Source: Viridibacillus sp050279675
GTDB lineage: Bacteria; Bacillota; Bacilli; Bacillales_A; Planococcaceae
Direction: 5' to 3'
NCBI RefSeq assembly: GCF_050279675.1
Contig: NZ_JBNNUK010000001.1
Coordinates: forward strand, 717,915 to 781,914
DNA length: 64,000 bases
Part shown: positions 18,299 to 27,497 of the stretch, piece after piece
How positions within the stretch are numbered: the stretch's first letter is position 1
Layout of the letters: every line of letters begins with the position of its first letter
Position numbers and translations under genes: made by a program
The notes under the pieces: generated by a model
Seen by the model: only the letters and a program-made list of their open reading frames with translations
Told to the model about the DNA's origin: nothing
Databases searched by the model: none

Positions 18299-19483
18299 AT
18301 GGAAAAATTATATGATTTATTGAAAGATAATTACGGTGAAATGATTGAAATTAGACGATTCCTACATGAAAATCCGGAATTATCTTTTGAGGAAGTAAAT
18401 ACGCCTAAATATATTGCTGAATATCATCGTAACCTTGGGCATGAAGTAACTGAAGGTGTAGGCGGACGAGGTGTAGTTGCAAAATTGCATGGTGCAAAAC
18501 CAGGTAAGACTGTCGCACTTCGAGCAGACTTTGATGCTTTAGCGATTCAAGAACTAAATGATATCCCTTATAAATCTAGAGTAGATGGCGTTATGCATGC
18601 ATGTGGGCATGACGGTCATACTGCAACACTTTTAGTACTAGCTAAAGTATTAAATAAGCTTCAAGCAGAGTTAGAAGGAACAATCGTATTTATCCACCAG
18701 CACGCTGAAGAACTTGCTCCTGGTGGGGCAATTGCAATGATAGAAGATGGTTGTTTAGAAGGAGTAGACGTTATATTTGGTACACATTTATGGGCTCCTG
18801 AACCAGTAGGGAATATTATGATAAAAGATGGTCCTTTAATGGCAGCGGCTGATGGCATCTATATTACTGTGAAAGGAAAGGGCGGACATGGCTCCGATCC
18901 AAGTAATACAAAGGACTCAATCGTAATTGCTGCTCAATTTATCACAAATCTACAGCAACTAGTTGCTCGCCGTGTAGACCCGATTAAACCAGCTGTAGTT
19001 TCAATAGGACATATTGAAGCGCTAAATCCTTTTAATGTAATTGCAGACTCTATTTACATGAAAGGTACGGTTCGTACATTTGATGAGGATACACGCGATT
19101 TATTGGAAAAAGAAATTGAAGAAGTATTAAAAGCTTCATGTTATTTAACAAAAGCAGATTATGAATATAATTTTGTACGTGGGTATCCTGCTGTTGTGAA
19201 TCATACGAAAGAAACGGAATTCATTATGGATTTAGTACCACAAGTTCCAGGTGTGGATGAACTTCGTGTTTGTGAGCCGGTAATGGGTGGAGAAGACTTT
19301 GCCTATTATCTAAAACATGTCCCTGGTACCTTCTTCTTTACAGGTGCGAAAGATCCGAATTGGGAAGAGGTTTTCCCTCATCATCATCCTAGATTTAATA
19401 TTGATGAGCGTGCTATGTTAATAGCTGCAAATACTTTAGGCGCTGCAACACTGAAATATTTGGCTGAAAACAAGAACAACTAA
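18299..19483 (+). CDS. M20-family amidohydrolase (N-acyl amino acid hydrolase type)
   Basis: Metal-dependent hydrolase of 394 residues. Metal and catalytic residues are visible in HACGHDGHT (near 100-108), HAEELAPGG (near 136), GTHLWAPEPVG and MGGEDFAYY (near 343). Relatives cut N-acyl amino acids, hippurate or p-aminobenzoyl-glutamate. It sits in an operon with the AbgT transporter (10 bp gap; Shine-Dalgarno GAGGGA), so its substrate is probably what that protein brings in. No signal peptide. Confidence 0.9.
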   Translation: MEKLYDLLKDNYGEMIEIRRFLHENPELSFEEVNTPKYIAEYHRNLGHEVTEGVGGRGVVAKLHGAKPGKTVALRADFDALAIQELNDIPYKSRVDGVMHACGHDGHTATLLVLAKVLNKLQAELEGTIVFIHQHAEELAPGGAIAMIEDGCLEGVDVIFGTHLWAPEPVGNIMIKDGPLMAAADGIYITVKGKGGHGSDPSNTKDSIVIAAQFITNLQQLVARRVDPIKPAVVSIGHIEALNPFNVIADSIYMKGTVRTFDEDTRDLLEKEIEEVLKASCYLTKADYEYNFVRGYPAVVNHTKETEFIMDLVPQVPGVDELRVCEPVMGGEDFAYYLKHVPGTFFFTGAKDPNWEEVFPHHHPRFNIDERAMLIAANTLGAATLKYLAENKNN

Positions 19484-19500
19484 TAAAATGTATAAAAATG

Positions 19501-19536
19501 AAAATCCACGAGAGTTTTAGTCTCGTGGATTTTTTA
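19501..19536. terminator. Bidirectional terminator
   Basis: ATCCACGAGA and TCTCGTGGAT arms with T runs on both strands, between the convergent amidohydrolase and regulator genes. Confidence 0.9.
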
Positions 19537-21258
19537 TGGTTGCTGTTTATATAAAAACAAAGCAGCTTGTATATTCATAGAATGCTGACTATCGTTTAAA
19601 TCAAGTTGGAGTTTTTCTTCTATTTGTTGGATTCTATAGTAGACTGTATTTTGATGCATATGCATTCGTTCTGCAGTTTGAGCAACATTTTTATGACAAT
19701 GAAAATAATTAATAAGTGTATCTAATAAGTCGTTCTTAGTAAGTTTGTTATCTTGAGAGGGTAAGATAGGATTCAATATTTCTTCGATAAAATATTGTTT
19801 TTCTATGGAAGACATAGATAGTAGATAACGATATATTCCAAGTTTTTTATATGAAATAATTGTTCCATCTAGTAAGTGTTGAGTATTCTGTAAGAGTTCT
19901 AGATCCTGATAAGATGCTAATATTCCACCAATATTAGTTATAATTCGACCAATTAAAATTCGTTCATTATTTTGTAGAGTAATATATTTATTAAGAGAAT
20001 TTTCGATGTTCTCATGTGGATCTCTTAAGGCAATTAAAATAATTAAAGAATCTTTATGTGGAAAAAATATGCAGTTCCCAATTGGTTGGAATTTATTTTG
20101 ATATTGAGTTTCTAGATTTAGTAAGTTTGCATAATTCGTCTCGTTAAAACCTTCTTGCTTATAAGAAAGTAAGCAGTATGCCTGAAAGTATGTATCATCT
20201 AGAATCGTGTTTAATGTCTGAACTGATTGATCAATCAGTAATTCTCGAAAGAGTGCCATTCTTTCTTGGACTTTTGATTCTAAAAATTTTTGCTCCTTCA
20301 TTTGTTCAATAGCCATTATTGCAGTGCCATGGGATAGGGTTAATTTTGAATAAATATCTAGTGAATTTGTAGGGCAAATAACTAGAAGATAACCGGTTAT
20401 ACCATATAAAGATGATATTTTGAAAATATATCCAGTCATTTCGTTGGGCAAATTAACTTGAAAATACTGTTTTTTTGAAGGGAATTGATAAAGTGATTGT
20501 TCTATCCAATCTATTATCAATGGTAGATTCATATTAGTACTTGTATGGCTACCAAACAAATAATGACCATTTGCATCAAAATACAAGATTTCTTTGTCAA
20601 TCATACTTGCTAATGATAAAATAATCTGTTTTGTATCACGTTCATTTAATATAATTTCATTTAAATTATGGTGAGATGCTAATGTTGAACTCAAAGTTTG
20701 TGCGCGTTTTTCTTTTTCCTCAAGATTTTGACTAAGTATTAAGACCATTGCAATTTGAGTAGCAATTGCTTCAACAAATCCTATTTCTTCTTCAGTGAAA
20801 TCTTCATCTGAGAAGAAATTATCTAAAGTTAAGACACCGATTTTTGTCTCCTTATAGGTAATAGGTACTGAAAGGCAGCTTTTCGGTGGAAATTGCTGAA
20901 TGGAAGATTTTAAGTAATATTGATAATTAGGTTCTTTCATGTTACTCATTGCCTTTTTTACTTCTCTTTCACCATGGATAACTAATGTCTTTCCAGTTTT
21001 AAATACAGTGCCGGATATACCTTCTCCAGGAGCGAGCCTGCTATGAATATAATATTCTTCTTTAAAATTAACTGCTGCTTCAATAATGAGAGTCTCTTGT
21101 ATCGTATCCCACAAAAGTAAGAAACCACCGTCTGCGTTATCGATTGTATCGATAACGACTTCAATTATTTTCTGAACATCGGTAGTATTTTCTATGTTTT
21201 TGGTAATTTCTATAAAGGCTTGCCATTGCTTTACTAATCCTGTTTCTCTAATTTGCAT
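19534..21258 (-). CDS. GAF-domain regulator with PucR-type C-terminal helix-turn-helix
   Basis: The 574-residue cytoplasmic protein has an N-terminal GAF sensor domain (about 10-175; GEGISGTVFKTGK), a central region of uncertain fold, and a C-terminal PucR/CdaR helix-turn-helix with HMHQNTVYYRIQQIEEKL (about 535-552). Members regulate purine, sugar-acid or amino-acid catabolism. It lies convergent to the AbgT/M20 operon and divergent from the asparaginase/peptide transporter operon, so either or both are likely targets. Confidence 0.87.
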   Translation of the reverse strand: MQIRETGLVKQWQAFIEITKNIENTTDVQKIIEVVIDTIDNADGGFLLLWDTIQETLIIEAAVNFKEEYYIHSRLAPGEGISGTVFKTGKTLVIHGEREVKKAMSNMKEPNYQYYLKSSIQQFPPKSCLSVPITYKETKIGVLTLDNFFSDEDFTEEEIGFVEAIATQIAMVLILSQNLEEKEKRAQTLSSTLASHHNLNEIILNERDTKQIILSLASMIDKEILYFDANGHYLFGSHTSTNMNLPLIIDWIEQSLYQFPSKKQYFQVNLPNEMTGYIFKISSLYGITGYLLVICPTNSLDIYSKLTLSHGTAIMAIEQMKEQKFLESKVQERMALFRELLIDQSVQTLNTILDDTYFQAYCLLSYKQEGFNETNYANLLNLETQYQNKFQPIGNCIFFPHKDSLIILIALRDPHENIENSLNKYITLQNNERILIGRIITNIGGILASYQDLELLQNTQHLLDGTIISYKKLGIYRYLLSMSSIEKQYFIEEILNPILPSQDNKLTKNDLLDTLINYFHCHKNVAQTAERMHMHQNTVYYRIQQIEEKLQLDLNDSQHSMNIQAALFLYKQQP

Positions 21259-21669
21259 ATAATGAGCTCCGTTTATTTAATTGGTTTATCTATAAGACAA
21301 TGAAATAGATTTAAAAAGTAGCAACATCGTATGAATGAAAGACACTTTAAGCTGAAAGTCTGTTTAAGAATATTGACTTACAAATAGATGTGTACCTTAA
21401 AAATAAGTTAAATATATGAATTCTCCAGCTTCGCATACAAAATAATTCAATGGTTATAGCTCGCATGGACCCAATTTTAATATTAATATCTGGTGTGTCC
21501 AAAATTATAGCCTGTATTTATTATTTTATCATAACTATTCCGATAATTTAGAAAAATAATTACAAAAAGGAAACTGATAAGCAACTAGGGTAGTGATTCC
21601 ATCAAAAAACAAAGAAACAAGCATGAGGAATCCTTTTAATTTCTTCTACTAACTATTTTTAAATTAGAT
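21259..21669. other. Gene-free stretch upstream of the regulator
   Basis: A/T-rich, no coding frame on either strand and no convincing promoter. It precedes a small minus-strand gene remnant. Confidence 0.45.
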
Positions 21670-21758
21670 TTACTCTTTCAAGACACTTTCCATGTCGTCC
21701 CCTGTATCTTCAATTTTACCTTCAGGTTTGATTTCAATAATTTATTTATCACCATCAT
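21670..21758 (-). pseudogene. Short gene remnant with intact ribosome binding site
   Basis: AGAGGAG at 21766-21772 precedes ATG 21758, but that frame gives only 26 uninformative codons. One frame over, the stretch IEIKPEGKIEDTGDDMESV ends in LKE and a TAA at 21670-21672 and has clear coding character. It is probably a small gene broken by a frameshift; the pattern faintly recalls short DUF2997-like proteins, which is only a suggestion. Confidence 0.4.
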
Positions 21759-21893
21759 TTTATAGTCTCCTCTTATTTTTAATAACACTATTACTAATCT
21801 TAATAGTTAGAATATTCTGTGTAAATGATGTATTATTTTGAAATTTAAACAATGGTTCTGTCGAAAACATATACTTCTAGGGAAATTTGTTTT

Positions 21894-21914
21894 AATATAC
21901 ACAAAATGTATATT
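21894..21914. promoter_or_regulatory. Inverted repeat upstream of the asparaginase operon
   Basis: Perfect arms AATATACA and TGTATATT around CAAAA, 45 bp before the asparaginase start. It is a candidate operator, possibly for the neighbouring GAF/PucR-type regulator; no second copy was seen before the AbgT gene. Confidence 0.4.
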
Positions 21915-21959
21915 TAATCTTTGAACAATATATATTTTTTTAATTAAGGGGGTAATTTT

Positions 21960-22985
21960 ATGGGTGAAGAATTAGTTAATGTTATTCGAGGTGGGCTTAT
22001 TGAGAGTGTACATAGTGGACATATTGCAATTGTAAATTCTCACGGTGAACTTCTTTATGAGATGGGTAATCCTTACAAAAAAGTATATGCCAGATCATCT
22101 ATGAAACCTATACAAGCTATACCGATTGTTGAACAACAGGTGGACGAAACGTATTTTTTTGAAGATGCAGATCTCTCTCTTTGTTGTGCATCGCATATAG
22201 GGGAACCCATGCACACAGAAAGAGTACAAAATTTACTTGAAACAGCTTTAATGGGCGTTTCCAATCTAAAGTGTGGTGCGCACCCTCCTAGAATAGAAGA
22301 AGAATATAAAAAGCTATTGCAGGAAGGAAAACCAATTACTGCAATATATAATAATTGCTCTGGCAAACATACCGGAATGCTCCTAACAGCAAAAGTGATG
22401 GGGGAGGACTTGGAAAACTACTTCCTTCTCGAACATCCTGTCCAGCAAAGAATTCTCGATACAATTAGTGAAGTTTGTGAATATCCAAGGGAGCAAATTG
22501 ATATTGGTATAGATGGCTGTGGTGTACCAGTACATGGCTTACCCCTTTATAACATAGCGTTAGGATATGCCCGAATGTCAAACCCGCAGAATCTCTCTCA
22601 AAGTAAACAACATGCTAGTCGAAAAATTATTCAAGCGATGACTTCAGCTCCTGAGATGGTAGGTGGGACAGATACATTTTGTACGAGCCTAATGACCGTA
22701 ACAAAGGGCAAGTTGTTTGGAAAAGCGGGTGCTGAGGCAGTATATTGCATTGGTCATATTGATACAGGTATTGGTATAGCGATTAAGATTGATGATGGTA
22801 ATAGTCGTGCAGTTTATCCTGTAGCTGTGGAAGTCCTGAAACAATTAAATCTAATTACTAAAGAAGAAATAGAATCTTTGAAACCATTTCATGAAACACC
22901 ATTAAAAAATGTAAGAAAACAGATAGTGGGAACAGTGATACCTAAATTTATGCTTCATCGTACCAATGATATAACATCAAAATGA
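21960..22985 (+). CDS. Asparaginase II family protein (ReAV type)
   Basis: Amidohydrolase of 341 residues related to Rhizobium etli asparaginase ReAV, unlike the E. coli enzymes. Catalytic Ser/Lys pair in ARSSMKPIQ (Ser46, Lys49) and zinc ligands Cys133, Lys136 (NNCSGKH) and Cys187 (DGCGVP) keep the spacing of ReAV Ser48/Lys51/Cys135/Lys138/Cys189. Shine-Dalgarno AAGGGGGT. It is first gene of an operon with a peptide ABC transporter, so it may act on asparagine or on an imported isopeptide or amide. Confidence 0.88.
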   Translation: MGEELVNVIRGGLIESVHSGHIAIVNSHGELLYEMGNPYKKVYARSSMKPIQAIPIVEQQVDETYFFEDADLSLCCASHIGEPMHTERVQNLLETALMGVSNLKCGAHPPRIEEEYKKLLQEGKPITAIYNNCSGKHTGMLLTAKVMGEDLENYFLLEHPVQQRILDTISEVCEYPREQIDIGIDGCGVPVHGLPLYNIALGYARMSNPQNLSQSKQHASRKIIQAMTSAPEMVGGTDTFCTSLMTVTKGKLFGKAGAEAVYCIGHIDTGIGIAIKIDDGNSRAVYPVAVEVLKQLNLITKEEIESLKPFHETPLKNVRKQIVGTVIPKFMLHRTNDITSK

Positions 22986-23002
22986 TAAGGGGAGTGGTTT
23001 TA

Positions 23003-24580
23003 ATGTTTAAAAGAAGGTCATTAATTTTGCTTAGTATGTTGTTGGTTTTATCGCTAATTTTAGTAGCTTGTTCAGGAGAAAAATCATCTGAAGAATCTTC
23101 ATCAAAAGGCAATTCAGGAGCGAAGAAAGATCTAGTTGTAGCTGTAAGCGCTAACTTTGTAACATTAGATCCGCATGATTCTAATAATACACTTGATAAC
23201 TCTGTCCAAAAAACAATGATGGAAGGATTATTAGGTTTTGACAAGGATATGAAAGTAATTCCTAAGTTAGCAGAAAGCTATGAGGCAAATGGCGATGCTA
23301 CGGAATTTACATTTAAGCTTAGAAAAAATGTTAAATTCCAAGATGGTACAGATTTTAATGCAGATGCTGTAAAAGTGAATTTTGACCGTATATCTAATCC
23401 AGATAATGCTCTAAAAAGATACAGTCTGTTTTCTAATATTAAAGAAACTACTGTTATAGATGATTACACTGTTAAATTTACTTTAAAAGAATCTTTTGCT
23501 GCAATGATTAATAATTTTGCACATCCATCGGCAATGATTCATAGCCCGAAATCTCTAGAAGAAAAGAAAAAAGAAGTTAGTAAAGGACCTGTAGGAACGG
23601 GGCCATACGAATTCGTATCTTGGGACTCCAGCGATATTATTAAAGTGAAAAAATTCGATGGGTATTGGAATGCAGATGGTCCAAATGCAGACTCTATAAC
23701 ATTTAAGCCAGTTCCTGAAAATGGTGCAAGAACAGCTATGATTCAAACAGGAGAGGCGGATTTTGTATATCCAGTTCCAACGGAGCAAATAGACTCACTT
23801 AAGAATTCTGGCGTGTCTGTTGAAAATAATCCTTCCATTGTTGTGAACTACTTATCTATGAACGTGAAGAAAAAACCATTTGATGATATTCGAGTTAGAC
23901 AAGCATTAAATTATGCTATTGATAAAGAAGCGTTGATCAAAGTTGTATACAACGATTATGCAAGCCAAGCTACGTCTGTAATCGGGAAACAAGTAAAATT
24001 CTACTCAGAGCAAGAACCATTTGCCTATGATGTAGAAAAAGCAAAAGCTTTACTGAAAGAGGCAGGGTTAGAAAAAGGTTTTAAAACAAAAGTATGGGCA
24101 ACTAATTCATCAAATTATATTAAAGCAATGGAATTCATTCAGCAATCATTAGCAGAATTGAAAATCGATTTAGAGGTAGTACCTATGGAAAGTGGTACTT
24201 TAGATAGTTCACTTTGGTCAGTAGATAAACCTGAGGATTCTAAGGTGGAATTATACTTCGGCGGATGGTCACCATCAACAGGTGAAGCCGATTGGGGAAT
24301 TCGACCATTGTTAGGAGGAGATTCATTCCCTCCGAATTCTTATAATATTTCTTACTATTCAAATGAGAAGGTAAATAAATTACTAAAAGATGCTCTAGCA
24401 ACATCTGATGAAGGAGCACGTACAAAAGCATATAACGAAATTCAAAGCACAATATGGAATGAAGTTCCTTGGGTAGCAGTATCTAATCCAGATACGATTT
24501 TTGCGAAGAAAAAGAACATTGACGGAATGGTATTACTACCAGATGGTTCATTATCTATCGATCAATTAATAATCGAATAA
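23003..24580 (+). CDS. Peptide ABC transporter substrate-binding lipoprotein
   Basis: SBP family 5 (DppA/OppA/GsiB-like) protein of 525 residues anchored to the outer face of the membrane. Signal peptide with lipobox LVAC (Cys23), then the class motif LDPHDSNNTLDNSVQKT and later FDDIRVRQALNYAIDKEALI region. The ATG at 23003 has AGGGGAG about 8 nt upstream; an in-frame start at 22982 would overlap the asparaginase gene. It is followed by a perfect inverted repeat before the permease genes. Confidence 0.93.
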   Translation: MFKRRSLILLSMLLVLSLILVACSGEKSSEESSSKGNSGAKKDLVVAVSANFVTLDPHDSNNTLDNSVQKTMMEGLLGFDKDMKVIPKLAESYEANGDATEFTFKLRKNVKFQDGTDFNADAVKVNFDRISNPDNALKRYSLFSNIKETTVIDDYTVKFTLKESFAAMINNFAHPSAMIHSPKSLEEKKKEVSKGPVGTGPYEFVSWDSSDIIKVKKFDGYWNADGPNADSITFKPVPENGARTAMIQTGEADFVYPVPTEQIDSLKNSGVSVENNPSIVVNYLSMNVKKKPFDDIRVRQALNYAIDKEALIKVVYNDYASQATSVIGKQVKFYSEQEPFAYDVEKAKALLKEAGLEKGFKTKVWATNSSNYIKAMEFIQQSLAELKIDLEVVPMESGTLDSSLWSVDKPEDSKVELYFGGWSPSTGEADWGIRPLLGGDSFPPNSYNISYYSNEKVNKLLKDALATSDEGARTKAYNEIQSTIWNEVPWVAVSNPDTIFAKKKNIDGMVLLPDGSLSIDQLIIE

Positions 24581-24589
24581 TGAGTCAAA

Positions 24590-24622
24590 TTAAGCGCTAT
24601 ATAAATTAAATATAGCGCTTAA
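24590..24622. repeat. Perfect 13-bp inverted repeat inside the operon
   Basis: Arms TTAAGCGCTATAT and ATATAGCGCTTAA with a 7-base loop, between the binding-protein gene and the first permease gene. No T run follows. It is likely a processing or mRNA-stabilising hairpin that raises binding-protein over permease expression. Confidence 0.75.
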
Positions 24623-24656
24623 TTATTCAATTTGCTGTTAGAGGAGATGATCATTA

Positions 24657-25577
24657 ATGCTTCAATATTTGCTTCGAAGGTTGTTAGGAATGATACCTAT
24701 TCTGTTTATTGTTACGATCATCGTTTTTTTATTTGTACATTTGATACCTGGAGATGCCGCCCGATTAGTAGCGGGACCTGATGCAAATAAAGAAACAATT
24801 GAACTGGTTCGGAAGGATTTAGGTTTAGATAAGCCAATGCACGAACAATATTTTACATTTATCGGTAATTTAATGAAGGGTGATCTCGGAACTTCATTAA
24901 AGACACATAAACCCGTTTTTGACGAATTAGCAGGCAGATTTATACCTACTTTTTGGTTAACTTTTTGGAGCATGTTATGGGCATGTATTGTAGGTATCCT
25001 AATAGGCATAGTATCTGCTGTAAAAAGAAATAAGTGGCAGGATTATACTGGCATGTTGATAGCAGTTGTAGGAATTTCAATCCCTTCTTTCTGGCTAGGA
25101 TTACTTTTAATGCAATTATTCTCTGTTAAATTGGGGTGGTTACCAACAGGGGGCTTAGAGGATTGGCGAGGATACATTCTTCCCTCTATTACGCTTGGAA
25201 CAGGGGTTGCCGCTATAATTGCCCGATTCTCTAGGTCTTCACTAATGGATGTACTAAAAGAAGACTATATTAGAACAGGACGAGCTAAAGGATTTGCAGA
25301 AAATAGCCTTGTAAAAAGACATGCAATAAAAAATGCGATGATTCCTGTCATAACAATGACGGGATTACAATTCGGATTTTTATTGGGGGGCTCAGTTGTT
25401 ACAGAAACTGTTTTCAGCTTCCCTGGTTTAGGCCGATTATTAATAGATGCAATAGCAACACGGGATTATCCTATTATCCAAGCTGAAATCTTATTATTTT
25501 CGGTAGAGTTTATACTTATTAACTTAGTTGTGGACTTAATGTATGGATTTTTAAACCCACAAATTCGTTACTCTTAA
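24657..25577 (+). CDS. Peptide ABC transporter permease (DppB/GsiC type)
   Basis: Inner-membrane permease of 306 residues with six hydrophobic segments. It has the typical start MLQYLLRRLLGMIPILF, the ATPase-contact loop (VLKEDYIRTGRAKGFAENS near 197-215) and the end NLVVDLMYGFLNPQIRY. Shine-Dalgarno AGAGGAGATG. It pairs with the next gene to form the channel. Confidence 0.93.
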   Translation: MLQYLLRRLLGMIPILFIVTIIVFLFVHLIPGDAARLVAGPDANKETIELVRKDLGLDKPMHEQYFTFIGNLMKGDLGTSLKTHKPVFDELAGRFIPTFWLTFWSMLWACIVGILIGIVSAVKRNKWQDYTGMLIAVVGISIPSFWLGLLLMQLFSVKLGWLPTGGLEDWRGYILPSITLGTGVAAIIARFSRSSLMDVLKEDYIRTGRAKGFAENSLVKRHAIKNAMIPVITMTGLQFGFLLGGSVVTETVFSFPGLGRLLIDAIATRDYPIIQAEILLFSVEFILINLVVDLMYGFLNPQIRYS

Positions 25578-25589
25578 GGAGGCGAAAAA

Positions 25590-26498
25590 ATGCAAAAAAC
25601 AAAAGAATTAGAAGTAATAGAAGAAGTATTACCGCAATCATATGAAAAGACAGTAAGAAAATCGCCTGCAAAAGAGTTTTGGAAAAAATTTAAAAAGCAA
25701 AAGTTAGCACTTATTGCAGGTGTATTTATAATTTTTTTAATTGTTATTTCGATAATTGGACCTTTTATTGCACCCTTTAATTATGCCAAACCAGATTATA
25801 TGCAGGCTTTGCAAGGACCATCTTGGGAACATTGGGCTGGAACTGATGCGTTTGGACGAGATATATTTAGCAGAATTATTGTAGGTACAAAAATTTCATT
25901 GCTAGTAGGATTTACTTCTGTATTCGCTGGAGCAGTAATAGGAACTATTTTAGGGCTGATTAGCGGTTTTTATGGGAAGTGGATAGATAGCATCATTATG
26001 AGATTTTGTGATGTACTCTTTGCATTTCCTGGAATCCTTTTGGCGATTGGTATTATCGCTATTTTAGGCCCTGGTTTAGAAAATGTTGTTGTTGCTGTAG
26101 CAATTTTTACAATACCAATGTTTGCTAGGATAGTTCGAAGTAATACTTTAATGCTTAAATCATCACTGTATGTTGAGGCTACCAAATCATTAGGGGCAAA
26201 AAACTTTAGAATCATTTGGCGTCACATATTCCCAGGTGCTATTTCAAGCATAATTGTATATTTTACAATGCGTTTAGGTACCTCCATTTTAACAGCAGCA
26301 AGTTTAAGCTTTTTAGGACTGGGTGCACAACCACCTTCACCAGAATGGGGAGCTATGCTAAGTGCAGGACGAGATTATTTAGGTTCCGCGCCACATATTA
26401 CAATCTTTCCAGGGATGGCAATTATGTTAACTGTACTTGCCTTTAATCTATTTGGTGATGGTTTGCGTGATGCGTTAGATCCGAAAATCAAAGATTAG
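25590..26498 (+). CDS. Peptide ABC transporter permease (DppC/GsiD type)
   Basis: Second permease of 302 residues, with the N-terminal cytoplasmic tail, six hydrophobic segments, the HWAGTDAFGRDIFSRI motif (about 83-98) and the contact loop YVEATKSLGAKNFRIIWRH. A perfect AAGGAGG precedes the ATG, 12 bp after the previous stop. Confidence 0.93.
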   Translation: MQKTKELEVIEEVLPQSYEKTVRKSPAKEFWKKFKKQKLALIAGVFIIFLIVISIIGPFIAPFNYAKPDYMQALQGPSWEHWAGTDAFGRDIFSRIIVGTKISLLVGFTSVFAGAVIGTILGLISGFYGKWIDSIIMRFCDVLFAFPGILLAIGIIAILGPGLENVVVAVAIFTIPMFARIVRSNTLMLKSSLYVEATKSLGAKNFRIIWRHIFPGAISSIIVYFTMRLGTSILTAASLSFLGLGAQPPSPEWGAMLSAGRDYLGSAPHITIFPGMAIMLTVLAFNLFGDGLRDALDPKIKD

Positions 26499-26513
26499 AA
26501 AGGAGTTACCTTG

Positions 26514-27497
26514 ATGGTTAGTAAATTACTTGAGGTTACAGATTTAGAAACGCATTTTATCAGTGACGATGCAACTGTTAAAGCTGTTGATAATGTTTCT
26601 TTTTATATTAATAATGCTGAAACACTAGGTATTGTAGGCGAATCTGGCTGTGGTAAAAGTGTGACTTCCTTATCCATTATGCGTTTACTTAAAAATACCC
26701 CGGGGAAGATTGTTGGGGGTGAAATTACATTTCTAGATCAAAATTTGTTGAATTTATCAGAGAAAGAAATGCAAGCGTTACGTGGAAACCAAATCGCAAT
26801 GATATTCCAAGAACCTATGACCTCATTAAATCCAGTATACAAAATTGGTAGACAAATAGAAGAAGGTATTCGTCTACACTTGAAGTTGGATAAGGCAGCT
26901 GCAAAAGCACGCGCTTTGGAAATGTTAGAGGTAGTAGGAATACCAAGGGCAAAAGACATTTTAAATGAATACCCTTATCAACTTTCAGGTGGTATGAGGC
27001 AAAGAGTTATGATTGCCATGGCAATGTCTTGTGTACCTAAGCTATTAATCGCTGATGAACCTACTACAGCTCTTGATGTGACGATTCAAGCGCAAATTTT
27101 AGATTTAATGAGAGATTTAAGAAAAAATAGTGATACCTCAATTTTGATGATTACGCATGATTTAGGTGTTGTTGCAGAAATGTGCGATCGAGTCATTGTA
27201 ATGTATGCTGGACAAATTGTAGAAGAGGCAACTGTTTTAGAACTATTTGAAAATCCACAACACCCTTATACTAAGGGATTGATTAATTCTATACCAAAAC
27301 TAGGAAACTATACTGATAAGCTAGATTCTATTCCTGGTAATGTACCAACTCCTGAAAATATGCCAACAGGATGTAGATTTGCTCCGCGATGCAGTTTTGT
27401 AATAAAACGGTGTTTGACGGAGGCCCCAATGCTAAATGTAGTGCAAGAAAATCATTCTTGTCGCTGCTGGTTAAGCGAGGTGGAAAAGAATGACTGA
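26514..27497 (+). CDS. Peptide ABC transporter ATPase (DppD/OppD type)
   Basis: Cytoplasmic ATPase of 327 residues. Walker A GESGCGKS, Q-loop in FQEPMTSLNPV, signature LSGGMRQRV, Walker B LLIADEPTTALD and H-loop MITHD are all intact, plus the OppD-type C-terminal CRFAPRC cysteine segment. The ATG at 26514 is 8 nt from AGAAAGGAG; the TTG at 26511 is 5 nt away. It overlaps the next ATPase gene by 8 bp. Confidence 0.93.
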   Translation: MVSKLLEVTDLETHFISDDATVKAVDNVSFYINNAETLGIVGESGCGKSVTSLSIMRLLKNTPGKIVGGEITFLDQNLLNLSEKEMQALRGNQIAMIFQEPMTSLNPVYKIGRQIEEGIRLHLKLDKAAAKARALEMLEVVGIPRAKDILNEYPYQLSGGMRQRVMIAMAMSCVPKLLIADEPTTALDVTIQAQILDLMRDLRKNSDTSILMITHDLGVVAEMCDRVIVMYAGQIVEEATVLELFENPQHPYTKGLINSIPKLGNYTDKLDSIPGNVPTPENMPTGCRFAPRCSFVIKRCLTEAPMLNVVQENHSCRCWLSEVEKND

